This document shows, in pieces, positions 1-5,116 of a stretch of 6,588 nt of DNA. A program made the position numbers and the translations under genes. The notes below the pieces were generated by a model, which was given only the letters and a program-made list of their open reading frames with translations, was not told the origin of the DNA and ran no database searches. Position 1 is the stretch's first letter. Each line of letters begins with the position of its first letter. The DNA is from an uncultured Clostridia bacterium (lineage in GTDB: Bacteria > Bacillota > Clostridia > Christensenellales > CAG-314): contig CALGIK010000284.1 in assembly GCA_937915515.1 (NCBI GenBank), forward strand, positions 1-6,588, in the 5' to 3' direction.

Positions 1-361
1 TTGCCGTATCATTATCAATATTAGTGTTGTATTTGGTCTTAAAGTAAGGCAAAGTAACATTAAAATGGTTGCGCATGGTTTGAGAAGAAGGCATTAAATC
101 GGGGTTGGTAAAGTTTTCGGCATCTGCCGCTTCCGCCGAGATTTCTTCCATTTTAACATTTTCGCCAAATAGTTTAAAGGCAATTTCTTTATCCTCATCA
201 GCCCAATAAGAATTACGGGCAGCAGGTTTTTTTGTGTCTTCTATCTGCGAAAATATATTGTATGACTGACTGCCGAGGTTTTTGGTATCAAACCCGACTG
301 ATTTGGTTTTTACAGTTTCCTGTTCGTCGGCAAACACTTCTTTTCTGCTTGTCGTTAACAT
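1..361 (-). CDS. Unrecognised soluble acidic protein after rsmH (partial, 3' end off the left edge)
   Basis: An open frame starts at ATG 361-359 and stays open for 120 codons to the window edge, so the C-terminus is missing. A strong ribosome binding site (AAGGAGGG, 378-371) precedes it and supports the start. The visible protein begins MLTTSRKEVF and is hydrophilic, rich in Glu, Asp, Asn and Lys; no signal peptide or membrane segment is visible. It follows rsmH by 57 bases with no convincing terminator between, so it is probably co-transcribed in the dcw cluster. The next gene in that cluster is usually ftsL, a short single-pass membrane protein whose membrane helix comes within the first 60 or so residues. 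This protein does not look like that. It could be a divergent FtsL-like protein with a long cytoplasmic N-terminus and a membrane helix further on, or an unrelated lineage-specific gene. I do not recognise the family. The reading frame is sure; the function is unknown. Confidence 0.8.
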   Translation of the reverse strand, partial: MLTTSRKEVFADEQETVKTKSVGFDTKNLGSQSYNIFSQIEDTKKPAARNSYWADEDKEIAFKLFGENVKMEEISAEAADAENFTNPDLMPSSQTMRNHFNVTLPYFKTKYNTNIDNDTA

Positions 362-418
362 ATTATTTTGCCCTCCTTATTTTTATTCTTAAAGCATATC
401 GCTTTTTCGTTTTTTTGT

Positions 419-1354
419 TTAAATTTTTTCCGCCGCTCTCAGTTTTGCGCTGATACTTCGGCTGTTTGTCAGTTGTTCCGCTTCTGTCGCTGTAATAAAT
501 TTTCTGATTAGTTCTATCTCTTTAACCTTGCCGCAAGTACATATAGGTGCTTTTTTATCGCAGACACAGTCAAGCTGCAAATAGTTTAAAGTCTGTTTGA
601 CTATCCTGTCCTCTAACGAATGAAAAGTTAATATCACTATGCGCCCGCCGCTCTTTAAACATCTGATTAAATCCGTTATCGCTTTGTCCAAATTGTCTAA
701 TTCGCCGTTTACGGCTATCCTTAACGCCATAAACGTGCGTTTTGCCGGATGCCCTCCCGTCTTTTTTAGAGCGTAGGGAATACTTTTATCTACTATATCG
801 GCAAGCTGACCTGTTGTTTCTATTGGTTGTTTTTGCCTTTCAATTACTATGTTTTTGGCGATATTTGCGGCAAATTTATCTTCGCCGTAATTTTTTATTA
901 TTTTATAAATTTCTTCCTGCGGATAATTATTTACTATTTCTCTTGCCGTAAGACTTTGCGATTTGTCCATACGCATGTCCAAAGCAGCGTCACGGCTCAT
1001 ATACGAAAAACCTCTTTCTCTATTGTCAAGCTGAAAGCTTGAAACTCCCAGATCAATCAATATTCCGTCAATTTTCCCTTTTAAGCTATTGTCCGTTAAA
1101 TATTGCGGCGCAAGTTTGTAGTCGCTTTTTAAGAGAGTCACTCTTTTGTCGTCTTTAAACTTATTTTTACAGTGGTCTAAAGCTTCAATATCCTTGTCAA
1201 AAGCTAAAAGACGTCCGCTTAAACTCAATCTGTCTAAAATACCCTGACTGTGTCCTCCGCCGCCTGCCGTACAATCAACATAAATTCCGTCGGGCTTTAT
1301 ATTAAGCAGCTCCATACATTGACTAAACATAACGGGAATATGGCTAAATTCCAT
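419..1354 (-). CDS. rsmH: 16S rRNA (cytosine-1402-N4)-methyltransferase RsmH (MraW)
   Basis: RsmH transfers a methyl group from S-adenosylmethionine to N4 of C1402 in 16S rRNA, in the decoding centre of the small subunit. The 311 residues match the usual family length. Family motifs are in order: the SAM-binding loop DCTAGGGGHS (27-36), DLGVSS (101-106), the conserved block HPAKRTFMALRIAVN (202-216), LTFHSLEDRIVK (242-253), a Cys cluster with two CxC pairs (263-274) seen in many members, and the terminal NSRSISAKLRAAEKI (297-311). The ATG lies two bases after the mraZ stop, with GGAG seven bases upstream inside the end of mraZ, so translation is probably coupled. Being second after mraZ is the classic start of the division/cell-wall cluster. 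No terminator is evident after it; an A-rich 57-base gap leads to the next gene. Nothing is truncated or missing. Confidence 0.97.
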   Translation of the reverse strand: MEFSHIPVMFSQCMELLNIKPDGIYVDCTAGGGGHSQGILDRLSLSGRLLAFDKDIEALDHCKNKFKDDKRVTLLKSDYKLAPQYLTDNSLKGKIDGILIDLGVSSFQLDNRERGFSYMSRDAALDMRMDKSQSLTAREIVNNYPQEEIYKIIKNYGEDKFAANIAKNIVIERQKQPIETTGQLADIVDKSIPYALKKTGGHPAKRTFMALRIAVNGELDNLDKAITDLIRCLKSGGRIVILTFHSLEDRIVKQTLNYLQLDCVCDKKAPICTCGKVKEIELIRKFITATEAEQLTNSRSISAKLRAAEKI

Positions 1355-1356
1355 TT

Positions 1357-1785
1357 TTATACTCCGTATTTTTCGCCCAAAATTGCCAATTCTTCGTCAA
1401 GGTTAGTAAGCTTACTGTATTCGTCCCAAACTTCCTCGCTCCAAATTTCTATTTTGCTGCCGTTGCCGTTTATTACGAGATTTTTATCAATTTTAGCAAA
1501 GTCCTTTAAGTTTTTAGGAAGAATAAACCTGCCTTGCTCATCAGGCTCCGCTTCAATTGCCAAAGACAAAATTTTACGTATGGAGCGCTGCGCTTGAAGG
1601 TCAAAATTAGGTATGCTCTCAAGCTTTTCGACGTATTTTTCAAACTTAGCATTACTGTAAACGCAAAGACATCCGTCGCTGCCTACGGTAACAACATACT
1701 TGTCGCCTAATTCCGTCCGAAATTTTGCGGGTATTCTCAATCTGTTTTTGGCGTCTAAGGTATGCCTGCTTTCACCTAAAAACAC
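1357..1785 (-). CDS. mraZ: Transcriptional regulator MraZ (GTG start)
   Basis: MraZ is a DNA-binding protein of two SpoVT/AbrB-type half domains that forms ring oligomers and represses its own dcw promoter. From the GTG at 1785-1783 the protein has 142 residues, very close to the usual length, and begins VFLGESRHTLDAKNRLRIPA like the family (first GTG read as Met). Both copies of the D-x3-R-x3-P signature are visible: D11/R15/P19 with R23, and D82/R86/P90. The start is fixed by AAGGAG at 1798-1793, seven bases upstream. A longer reading from ATG 1818 is wrong: it adds 11 atypical residues and lies upstream of the predicted transcription start near 1802. The gene leads rsmH with a two-base gap. 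Regulation is visible upstream: three TGGTT units at 10-bp spacing running into the -35 box. Confidence 0.96.
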   Translation of the reverse strand: MFLGESRHTLDAKNRLRIPAKFRTELGDKYVVTVGSDGCLCVYSNAKFEKYVEKLESIPNFDLQAQRSIRKILSLAIEAEPDEQGRFILPKNLKDFAKIDKNLVINGNGSKIEIWSEEVWDEYSKLTNLDEELAILGEKYGV

Positions 1786-1808
1786 TACTCCACTCCTTGT
1801 ACACCCAA

Positions 1809-1837
1809 AAAATATCACACCGCAAAAGTTTTGTCAA
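1809..1837 (-). promoter_or_regulatory. mraZ promoter (sigma-A type, extended -10)
   Basis: On the minus strand TTGACA (1837-1832, perfect -35) is followed by a 17-base spacer and TATTTT (1814-1809), with the extended -10 TG at 1817-1816. Transcription should start near 1802, giving a leader of about 17 bases that just holds the AAGGAG ribosome binding site. The -35 box overlaps the last MraZ-type repeat. Confidence 0.75.
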
Positions 1838-1860
1838 CCACTTTTAACCACTTTTAACCA
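1836..1860 (-). promoter_or_regulatory. MraZ-binding repeats (putative operator)
   Basis: The minus strand carries TGGTTAAAAG at 1860-1851 and again at 1850-1841, then TGGTT at 1840-1836, that is three TGGTT units in direct repeat with a 10-bp period, one helical turn. Known MraZ operators are short GTGG-containing direct repeats at about 10-bp spacing upstream of mraZ (described in E. coli and Mycoplasma). The last unit runs into the -35 TTGACA, so binding would block RNA polymerase. An A/T-only run lies just upstream (1861-1876). Binding itself is inferred. Confidence 0.8.
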
Positions 1861-1923
1861 AAAAAATGAAAAAAATAGATAATTTTAGGTATTTGGCTTC
1901 CACAAAAGTCTTTTTTAGTATAT

Positions 1924-1957
1924 AAAAGAGACCGTATCAAATAAAATACGGTCTCTT
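1924..1957 (-). terminator. Intrinsic terminator of the small RNA
   Basis: The minus strand reads AGAGACCGTAT, an 8-base loop, then ATACGGTCTCT: an 11-bp perfect stem (1956-1946 with 1937-1927) that extends by one more A-T pair. Its end runs into TTTT (1927-1924), then ATATAC. On the plus strand the stem is followed by TCTTCTTAAC, a poorer tail, so the minus direction is preferred. It also shields mraZ from upstream transcription. Confidence 0.75.
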
Positions 1958-2045
1958 CTTAACAAAGGTGGGCGTAGCGTACTCCCACATTTCCATAACC
2001 TTTCAGTTGGCGTAGTTGCTACGAAATCTACTACCTCTTTGTTAA
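1924..2045 (-). ncRNA. Unidentified structured small RNA with its own promoter and terminator
   Basis: The minus strand encodes a compact RNA of about 122 nt. A 9-bp closing stem P1 pairs 2045-2037 with 1967-1959 (UUAACAAAG/CUUUGUUAA). Inside are three hairpins. P2 is either GUAGU/ACUAC (2034-2030 with 2016-2012) or, shifted, CGUAG/CUACG (2023-2019 with 2015-2011). P3 is CCAACU-GAAA-GGUU-(AU)-GG (2010-1993), capped by a GNRA tetraloop with a two-base bulge. P4 is GUGGG/CCCAC plus GUA/UAC with one A·G mismatch (1988-1968) and abuts P1 directly, so the two could stack. CGUAGC at 2023-2018 can also pair with GCUACG in P4 (1978-1973), allowing an alternative fold. A terminator hairpin follows P1 after two bases. 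A sigma-A-like promoter upstream puts the start at about 2043-2046, the foot of P1. It lacks the signatures of 5S rRNA, tRNA, SRP RNA, 6S RNA and the riboswitch classes I know. Family and function are unknown. Confidence 0.65.
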
Positions 2046-2049
2046 TATT

Positions 2050-2077
2050 ATTGTAACACTTTAATTCTTTATGTAAA
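2050..2077 (-). promoter_or_regulatory. Promoter of the small RNA
   Basis: The minus strand has TTTACA (2077-2072), a 16-base spacer and TACAAT (2055-2050), each one mismatch from the sigma-A consensus hexamers TTGACA and TATAAT. The expected start, about seven bases further, coincides with the first bases of the RNA's closing stem. A perfect TTGACA at 2088-2083 lies just upstream but has only a weak partner (ATTAAA) at 17 bases. Together with the AT-rich stretch 2089-2149 this accounts for the gap after the phosphoesterase gene. Confidence 0.65.
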
Positions 2078-2149
2078 GTATCTGTCAAAAATTTATTTTC
2101 ATTCTATTAAGAGTTTTATTTCCACAATTATAATCTAATTTTTTACAAT

Positions 2150-2845
2150 TCAAAAAATTTCGATAAGTTTAAAATTAATTAAATCGGCGGAGGTGAGATA
2201 AAAATCAATGCCGAATTTTTTTATCAATTTGTCGCTGCGGCAGTCTTTGCCGTGCAAATGACCGTATACTACGGTTTTTATATCGTATTGCACCAGAAGT
2301 TTAGTAAATTCACTTTCCTCTCTGCGCACGTTAAAAGGCGGAAAGTGCATCATACAAATGACTTTGTCCGATTCTTTCCTCATTTTTTGCATTGCAGCTA
2401 AAGATAATTTTAGTCTCTCATTTTCACGCAAAAAAATTTTTGTATCTTCTGCGTCGGCTTTTTCGCCCTCGGGAATTATCCACCCCCGTGTACCGCAAAT
2501 AAGCACGTCACCAAAGCGCAAGCAATCGTTTTGCAGCGCATAAAAGGAATCAGGCAAGTTAGCCCGCACCTGACTTATGGTATTCCACCAATAATCGTGA
2601 TTGCCCCTCAAAATCACCTTTTGACCTTTCAAATCGGCAAAAAGCGCAAAATCGGGCAACGCCTCTTCCATACGCATAGCCCACGAAAAATCACCGGGCA
2701 AAAGAACCACGTCGCCGTCTTCCACTTTGCTTTGCCAATCAGCTTTTACCGTATCAAAATAATTTTGCCAATTTACGCCGAAGATGTCCATCGGCTTATT
2801 GACTGCAGTTGACAAATGCAAATCACTTATTGCATAAATCTTCAT
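2150..2845 (-). CDS. Calcineurin-like metallophosphoesterase
   Basis: This is a cytoplasmic two-metal phosphohydrolase of the calcineurin-like superfamily. The 231 residues contain all the metal-ligand motifs in order: D8-x-H10 in ISDLHLS, GD (51-52) in LLPGDFSW, GNHD (81-84), H167 in MMHFPP, and GHLHG (195-199). No signal peptide or membrane segment is present. It most resembles the predicted phosphohydrolases grouped in COG1768; their substrate is not known to me, so none is assigned. The ATG at 2845 is supported by GGAG at 2857-2854. The gene follows the zinc-ribbon gene by 51 bases and may share its transcript, although an extended -10 sequence in the gap could give it its own promoter. 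After the stop there is only a weak all-A/T inverted repeat (2159-2152 with 2144-2137), not a good terminator. Confidence 0.93.
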   Translation of the reverse strand: MKIYAISDLHLSTAVNKPMDIFGVNWQNYFDTVKADWQSKVEDGDVVLLPGDFSWAMRMEEALPDFALFADLKGQKVILRGNHDYWWNTISQVRANLPDSFYALQNDCLRFGDVLICGTRGWIIPEGEKADAEDTKIFLRENERLKLSLAAMQKMRKESDKVICMMHFPPFNVRREESEFTKLLVQYDIKTVVYGHLHGKDCRSDKLIKKFGIDFYLTSADLINFKLIEIF

Positions 2846-2864
2846 TATATGCTCTCCGATTTTT

Positions 2865-2873
2865 ATTCTACCA
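2865..2873 (-). promoter_or_regulatory. Possible extended -10 element before the phosphoesterase gene
   Basis: The minus strand has TGG-TAGAAT (2873-2865), a good extended -10 hexamer, in the gap between the zinc-ribbon and phosphoesterase genes. The -35 region 17 bases upstream (TTTTTA) is poor. A start near 2858 would leave a leader of only about 13 bases with the GGAG at its very 5' end, so this is a weak call. Confidence 0.3.
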
Positions 2874-2896
2874 CAAAGATAGAAAATTAAAAAGTT

Positions 2897-3103
2897 TTAA
2901 TCGGAATTTTCTAACATTAAATTTTTCTTTTCGCAGGACTTGCACATAATATCGTCCTCGTCCATAAGGTTTTCGCAGCAAAAAGGACACAAAACTCTTC
3001 TGTCTTTTTTATTGTTTTTTTCTTCAGCCCTACAAAGGTCGCAAACGTCACCTTCTCCCAATACGTAGTTAAGCCCGCATTTAACGCATTTTTTGTATTT
3101 CAT
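2897..3103 (-). CDS. Small tandem zinc-ribbon protein
   Basis: This 68-residue protein contains two Cys4 zinc-binding modules with identical spacing, CX2C-X11-CX2C: C6/C9/C21/C24 and C39/C42/C54/C57, plus an extra C43. The modules are joined by a charged linker (EEKNNKKDRR). The fold is confidently a double zinc ribbon; such small proteins bind nucleic acid, bind protein partners or only bind zinc, and the sequence does not say which. The ATG at 3103-3101 has AGGA six bases upstream (GATGAGGACAATATG). It sits after a terminator and ahead of the metallophosphoesterase gene with a 51-base gap, so these two may form a small unit. Its short length and clean motif spacing argue for a real gene rather than a chance frame. 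Function is unknown. Confidence 0.85.
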   Translation of the reverse strand: MKYKKCVKCGLNYVLGEGDVCDLCRAEEKNNKKDRRVLCPFCCENLMDEDDIMCKSCEKKNLMLENSD

Positions 3104-3188
3104 ATTGTCCTCATCTTTTTGTTTAACTTAATTTATGAAATACAAAAAATTTAAGTGAATAATTCAATATGACTGAAATTTGTATACG

Positions 3189-3223
3189 AAAAATCAGTCG
3201 GCAAAACATTTTGTCAACTGATT
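3189..3223 (-). terminator. Intrinsic terminator after the SPOCS-like gene
   Basis: On the minus strand AATCAGTTG pairs with CGACTGATT (9 bp with one G·T), then after one A·C mismatch CAAA pairs with TTTG around a 4-base loop (stem 3223-3192). The stem runs into five T residues (3193-3189) and then CG. It lies about 34 bases after the stop of the SPOCS-like gene and separates it from the zinc-ribbon gene. Confidence 0.65.
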
Positions 3224-3256
3224 ATGTATTCTTATTTAAAACGTAGATTATTTACC

Positions 3257-3853
3257 TTATATGTTTACGCCGGGGAAGAGCGGCAACTCAAAGAAGCCTG
3301 AGCAAAGGTCCTGCGTAAAATCTTGGCAAGGCGGTATCACCGCATAACCGAAAGTCGGTATAATCAGTTCCACCGAAATTACTATTTTTAAAATAACAGA
3401 TATACAAACGGTGCATACAAAAGTCAAACCTTGTTCCGTCGGAAAGAATCTCCCTTCGGGTATAATAACACTTACTGCAGCTTCTACTTGAAAAGGCATA
3501 ATACTCGGTTCGGGCAAAAGCATAATAACGTCTTCGTGAAGGGTGACGGTACCTGTGCCAACACCCTCTCTGCCCATCGCATCAACATAATTAATACGCA
3601 CGGGTATGACCAAATCGGCTTCGACCCTACCAAAGCGCGGACGGTCGGGTATTCTCGTGACGTTTAGGTTTTCGACTGTAGCTAAAGCCGTTATACTGCG
3701 GCCGGCGACAAAAGTCAACGGCAAGGCTGGATTAGGAGGCTCAAAATTTGTAAGTACGATTGTAAAATTCTCCAAACTTGTCTGCCTTAAACAGGCGTCA
3801 AACACCTTTTTTGTTTGGATACACACTCTTGAAGTGGGATTGCAATTTGACAT
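3257..3853 (-). CDS. SPOCS/DUF3794-like protein, probably spore-associated
   Basis: This 198-residue protein resembles a family of clostridial proteins related to DUF3794/SPOCS: an N-terminal Cys motif followed by VFDACLRQTSLENF, a beta-rich middle (RPRFGRVEADLVIPVRI), and the ending PPCQDFTQDLCSGFFELPLF. SPOCS domains occur in spore morphogenesis and coat proteins such as SipL. Seven cysteines (4, 11, 21, 147, 150, 176, 184) could crosslink it, as in coat layers. The hydrophobic run 143-166 alternates like beta strands and is probably not a membrane helix. The start is secure: GGAGG lies five bases before the ATG. Upstream is a sporulation-type -10 sequence (CATACATTA) and a small leader hairpin; downstream is a terminator, so it looks monocistronic. 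Family recognition is from memory of conserved phrases; the spore role is inferred. Confidence 0.75.
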   Translation of the reverse strand: MSNCNPTSRVCIQTKKVFDACLRQTSLENFTIVLTNFEPPNPALPLTFVAGRSITALATVENLNVTRIPDRPRFGRVEADLVIPVRINYVDAMGREGVGTGTVTLHEDVIMLLPEPSIMPFQVEAAVSVIIPEGRFFPTEQGLTFVCTVCISVILKIVISVELIIPTFGYAVIPPCQDFTQDLCSGFFELPLFPGVNI

Positions 3854-3858
3854 AATAA

Positions 3859-3882
3859 CCTCCGGAGGAAGCAGTTTTGCTT
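3859..3882 (-). promoter_or_regulatory. Leader hairpin and palindromic ribosome binding site
   Basis: In the leader of the SPOCS-like gene the minus strand reads AAGCA-AAAC-TGCTT (3882-3869), a 5-bp hairpin, directly followed by CCTCCGGAGG (3868-3859), a perfect 10-base palindrome that contains the ribosome binding site GGAGG. The hairpin could protect the mRNA 5' end. The palindrome cannot fold well on itself (3 bp with a CCGG loop) but is unusual at this place. Confidence 0.45.
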
Positions 3883-3887
3883 ATTAC

Positions 3888-3896
3888 TAATGTATG
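3888..3896 (-). promoter_or_regulatory. Possible sporulation sigma (SigE/SigK-type) -10 element
   Basis: CATACATTA on the minus strand (3896-3888) fits both the SigE -10 pattern CATACAnT and the SigK pattern CATAnnnTA known from Bacillus and Clostridioides. No clear -35 match is present at the expected distance, which weakens the call. A start near 3881 would put the leader hairpin at the very 5' end of the mRNA and give a leader of about 28 bases before the SPOCS-like gene. Confidence 0.4.
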
Positions 3897-3937
3897 AGAA
3901 ACACCCCCGTTTTTGACACAACCAAATTGAAAAACAT

Positions 3938-4390
3938 TTATGTTTTAATTAAATATTTAAATAATTCTTTTTCGATGATAAACTGTTGCCCCAAAGGGTC
4001 AAGTGCTATACCCGATACATATTCTCTTCTTACTGCCATTTGTACAGCTTCGATAAAACTTCTTTGTGTTTTGCTTGAATTTTCGTACTCTTTACCCATT
4101 TGATCTATACTTGAAAATATAGGTAAATAAAATTTATCTTCCTCACTTTGCAATATTTCGGGTTCCATTAAAACGTTGTTTTTTATTGAAATCGTATCGC
4201 CTGCTTTGCCTTCAAAAAATGTTTTCTTGTCTTCATCGCTTATTATAACTTTTATAGGTATCCATATGTAGCATTCATACAAACATCTTATAACTAATAA
4301 GTAATTGTCTTTGTTTTTCCTCTTATGGTATTTATCAATAAAGTGCTTTAAAAGAGTACCGTTTCTATACATATCGTCTTCATTATTCAT
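3938..4390 (-). CDS. SseB-family N-terminal domain protein
   Basis: The 150-residue protein looks like a single SseB N-terminal domain (Pfam SseB family). Family features seen are an N-terminal helix followed by a beta strand ending in a Pro (YIWIPIKVII, 41-50), the core motif FYLPIFSSIDQMGKEY (87-102), a helix (SFIEAVQMAV, 111-120), and the ending SGIALDPLGQQFIIEKELF (126-144), comparable to the usual Gly-Ile/Val-x-hydrophobic-Asn/Asp-Pro motif. In enterobacteria SseB is linked to enhanced serine sensitivity; in Firmicutes such domains are common and mostly uncharacterised. No signal peptide or membrane segment is seen. The ATG at 4390 has AAGGA nine bases upstream. It sits 77 bases after engB, in a gap rich in A and T, and may be transcribed on its own. 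Function is unassigned. Confidence 0.75.
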   Translation of the reverse strand: MNNEDDMYRNGTLLKHFIDKYHKRKNKDNYLLVIRCLYECYIWIPIKVIISDEDKKTFFEGKAGDTISIKNNVLMEPEILQSEEDKFYLPIFSSIDQMGKEYENSSKTQRSFIEAVQMAVRREYVSGIALDPLGQQFIIEKELFKYLIKT

Positions 4391-4467
4391 AACAACTCAT
4401 TCCTTATTTTTGTACACTAATAAATATAATAGTATTTATAAATCAAAGCATGCTAAAAAATGTTAAT

Positions 4468-5052
4468 CTATGCATTCAATGTTTGCTGTATTTTATCAGT
4501 TACAGCGTCTAAACCTGTTTTTGTTACGCTGCTAATGGGCAAAATATTGTCAATGCCCACCTTAAAAAAAGATGCAAGCTTACCAATACTCAGTCGGCAT
4601 TGCATTTTTGATAGTTTATCGGACTTTGTAGCCACAATACAAAAAGGGATATTGGATTTTATCAAAAAATTGTACATTGTTATATCGTTTAATGTCGGTT
4701 CGTGTCTGATGTCCACCAAAAACAGAGCGTAGGCCAAATTTGCATCATTTATCAAATAATCTTCTATCAATTCCGCCCAACGCTCTTTTTCCGCATCGCT
4801 GACTTTAGCAAAACCGTAACCGGGCAAATCGGCGACAATAAAGTTGTTGTTTACCAAAAAATAGTTAATCATTTTTGTGCGCCCGGGTTGTTTAGAAACT
4901 CTTGCAAGCTTGCCGTTGTTTGTTAAATAATTGATAAAACTGCTTTTGCCGACGTTGCTCTTGCCCATAACGGCAATATGCGGATAATCTAAAGAAAGTT
5001 TTTGGGTAGGGTTTGCGGAACTGGTAAGATATTGTGCGCTGCTGATTTTCAT
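4468..5052 (-). CDS. engB: Ribosome biogenesis GTPase EngB (YsxC/YihA)
   Basis: EngB is an essential TRAFAC-class GTPase that acts late in assembly of the large ribosomal subunit. The 194 residues are typical. All five G motifs are visible: G1 GKSNVGKSS (30-38), G2 threonine T59 in PGRTKMINYF, G3 DLPGYGFA (75-82), G4 TKSD (142-145), and G5 SS (174-175) in ISSVTKTG. The N-terminal SAQYLTSS and the ERWAELIEDYL helix are also family-like. The start has AGGAG six bases upstream. It follows lon by 64 bases, the same order as lonA-ysxC in Bacillus subtilis, so the two are probably co-transcribed. A strong hairpin fills most of the gap and may adjust the amount of engB message relative to lon. Confidence 0.97.
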   Translation of the reverse strand: MKISSAQYLTSSANPTQKLSLDYPHIAVMGKSNVGKSSFINYLTNNGKLARVSKQPGRTKMINYFLVNNNFIVADLPGYGFAKVSDAEKERWAELIEDYLINDANLAYALFLVDIRHEPTLNDITMYNFLIKSNIPFCIVATKSDKLSKMQCRLSIGKLASFFKVGIDNILPISSVTKTGLDAVTDKIQQTLNA

Positions 5053-5071
5053 ATGTAACTCCTAAAATTGT

Positions 5072-5107
5072 GCCGTTAAATACCATTATTTTTTGATATT
5101 TAACGGC
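5072..5107 (-). repeat. Strong hairpin between lon and engB
   Basis: On the minus strand GCCGTTAAATATC pairs with GGTATTTAACGGC: 13 bp with one G·T wobble, around an A-rich 10-base loop. It starts 10 bases after the lon stop codon. The 3' side is followed by ACAATTTTAGGAG, so the U-tract is short and displaced; it is a weak terminator at best and may instead be an attenuator, processing site or 3'-end protector for lon mRNA. The AGGAG of engB lies just beyond it. Confidence 0.7.
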
Positions 5108-5116
5108 AATAAAAAA

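Noticed and set aside
232..453. Plus-strand open frame of 73 codons
   Set aside because: It lies antisense to the left-edge gene, the gap and the end of rsmH, is Phe/Leu-rich as expected from the complement of A-rich coding sequence, and has no domain.
1786..1818. N-terminal extension of MraZ from ATG 1818
   Set aside because: The extra residues are not family-like, no ribosome site precedes them, and the predicted transcription start lies downstream of this ATG.
1877..1923. Second mraZ promoter (TTGTGG-17-TTATCT on the minus strand)
   Set aside because: Both hexamers match poorly; the TTGACA/extended -10 promoter downstream is far better.
1959..2045. A 5S rRNA gene (closing stem, GGGAG near the 3' end, own terminator)
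   Set aside because: Only about 87 nt against 115-120, and the conserved loop around CCGAAC and the GATGGTA segment are missing.
1959..2045. A tRNA or tRNA-like cloverleaf
   Set aside because: Four stems are present, but the closing stem has 9 bp and there is no GGTTCGA T-loop, no D-loop and no anticodon arm of the right size.
2137..2159. A/T-only inverted repeat at the stop of the phosphoesterase gene as a terminator
   Set aside because: The stem has no G or C in it and no U-tract follows on either strand.
4892..5086. Minus-strand open frame overlapping the start of engB
   Set aside because: It is a frame-shifted shadow of the conserved GTPase domain.
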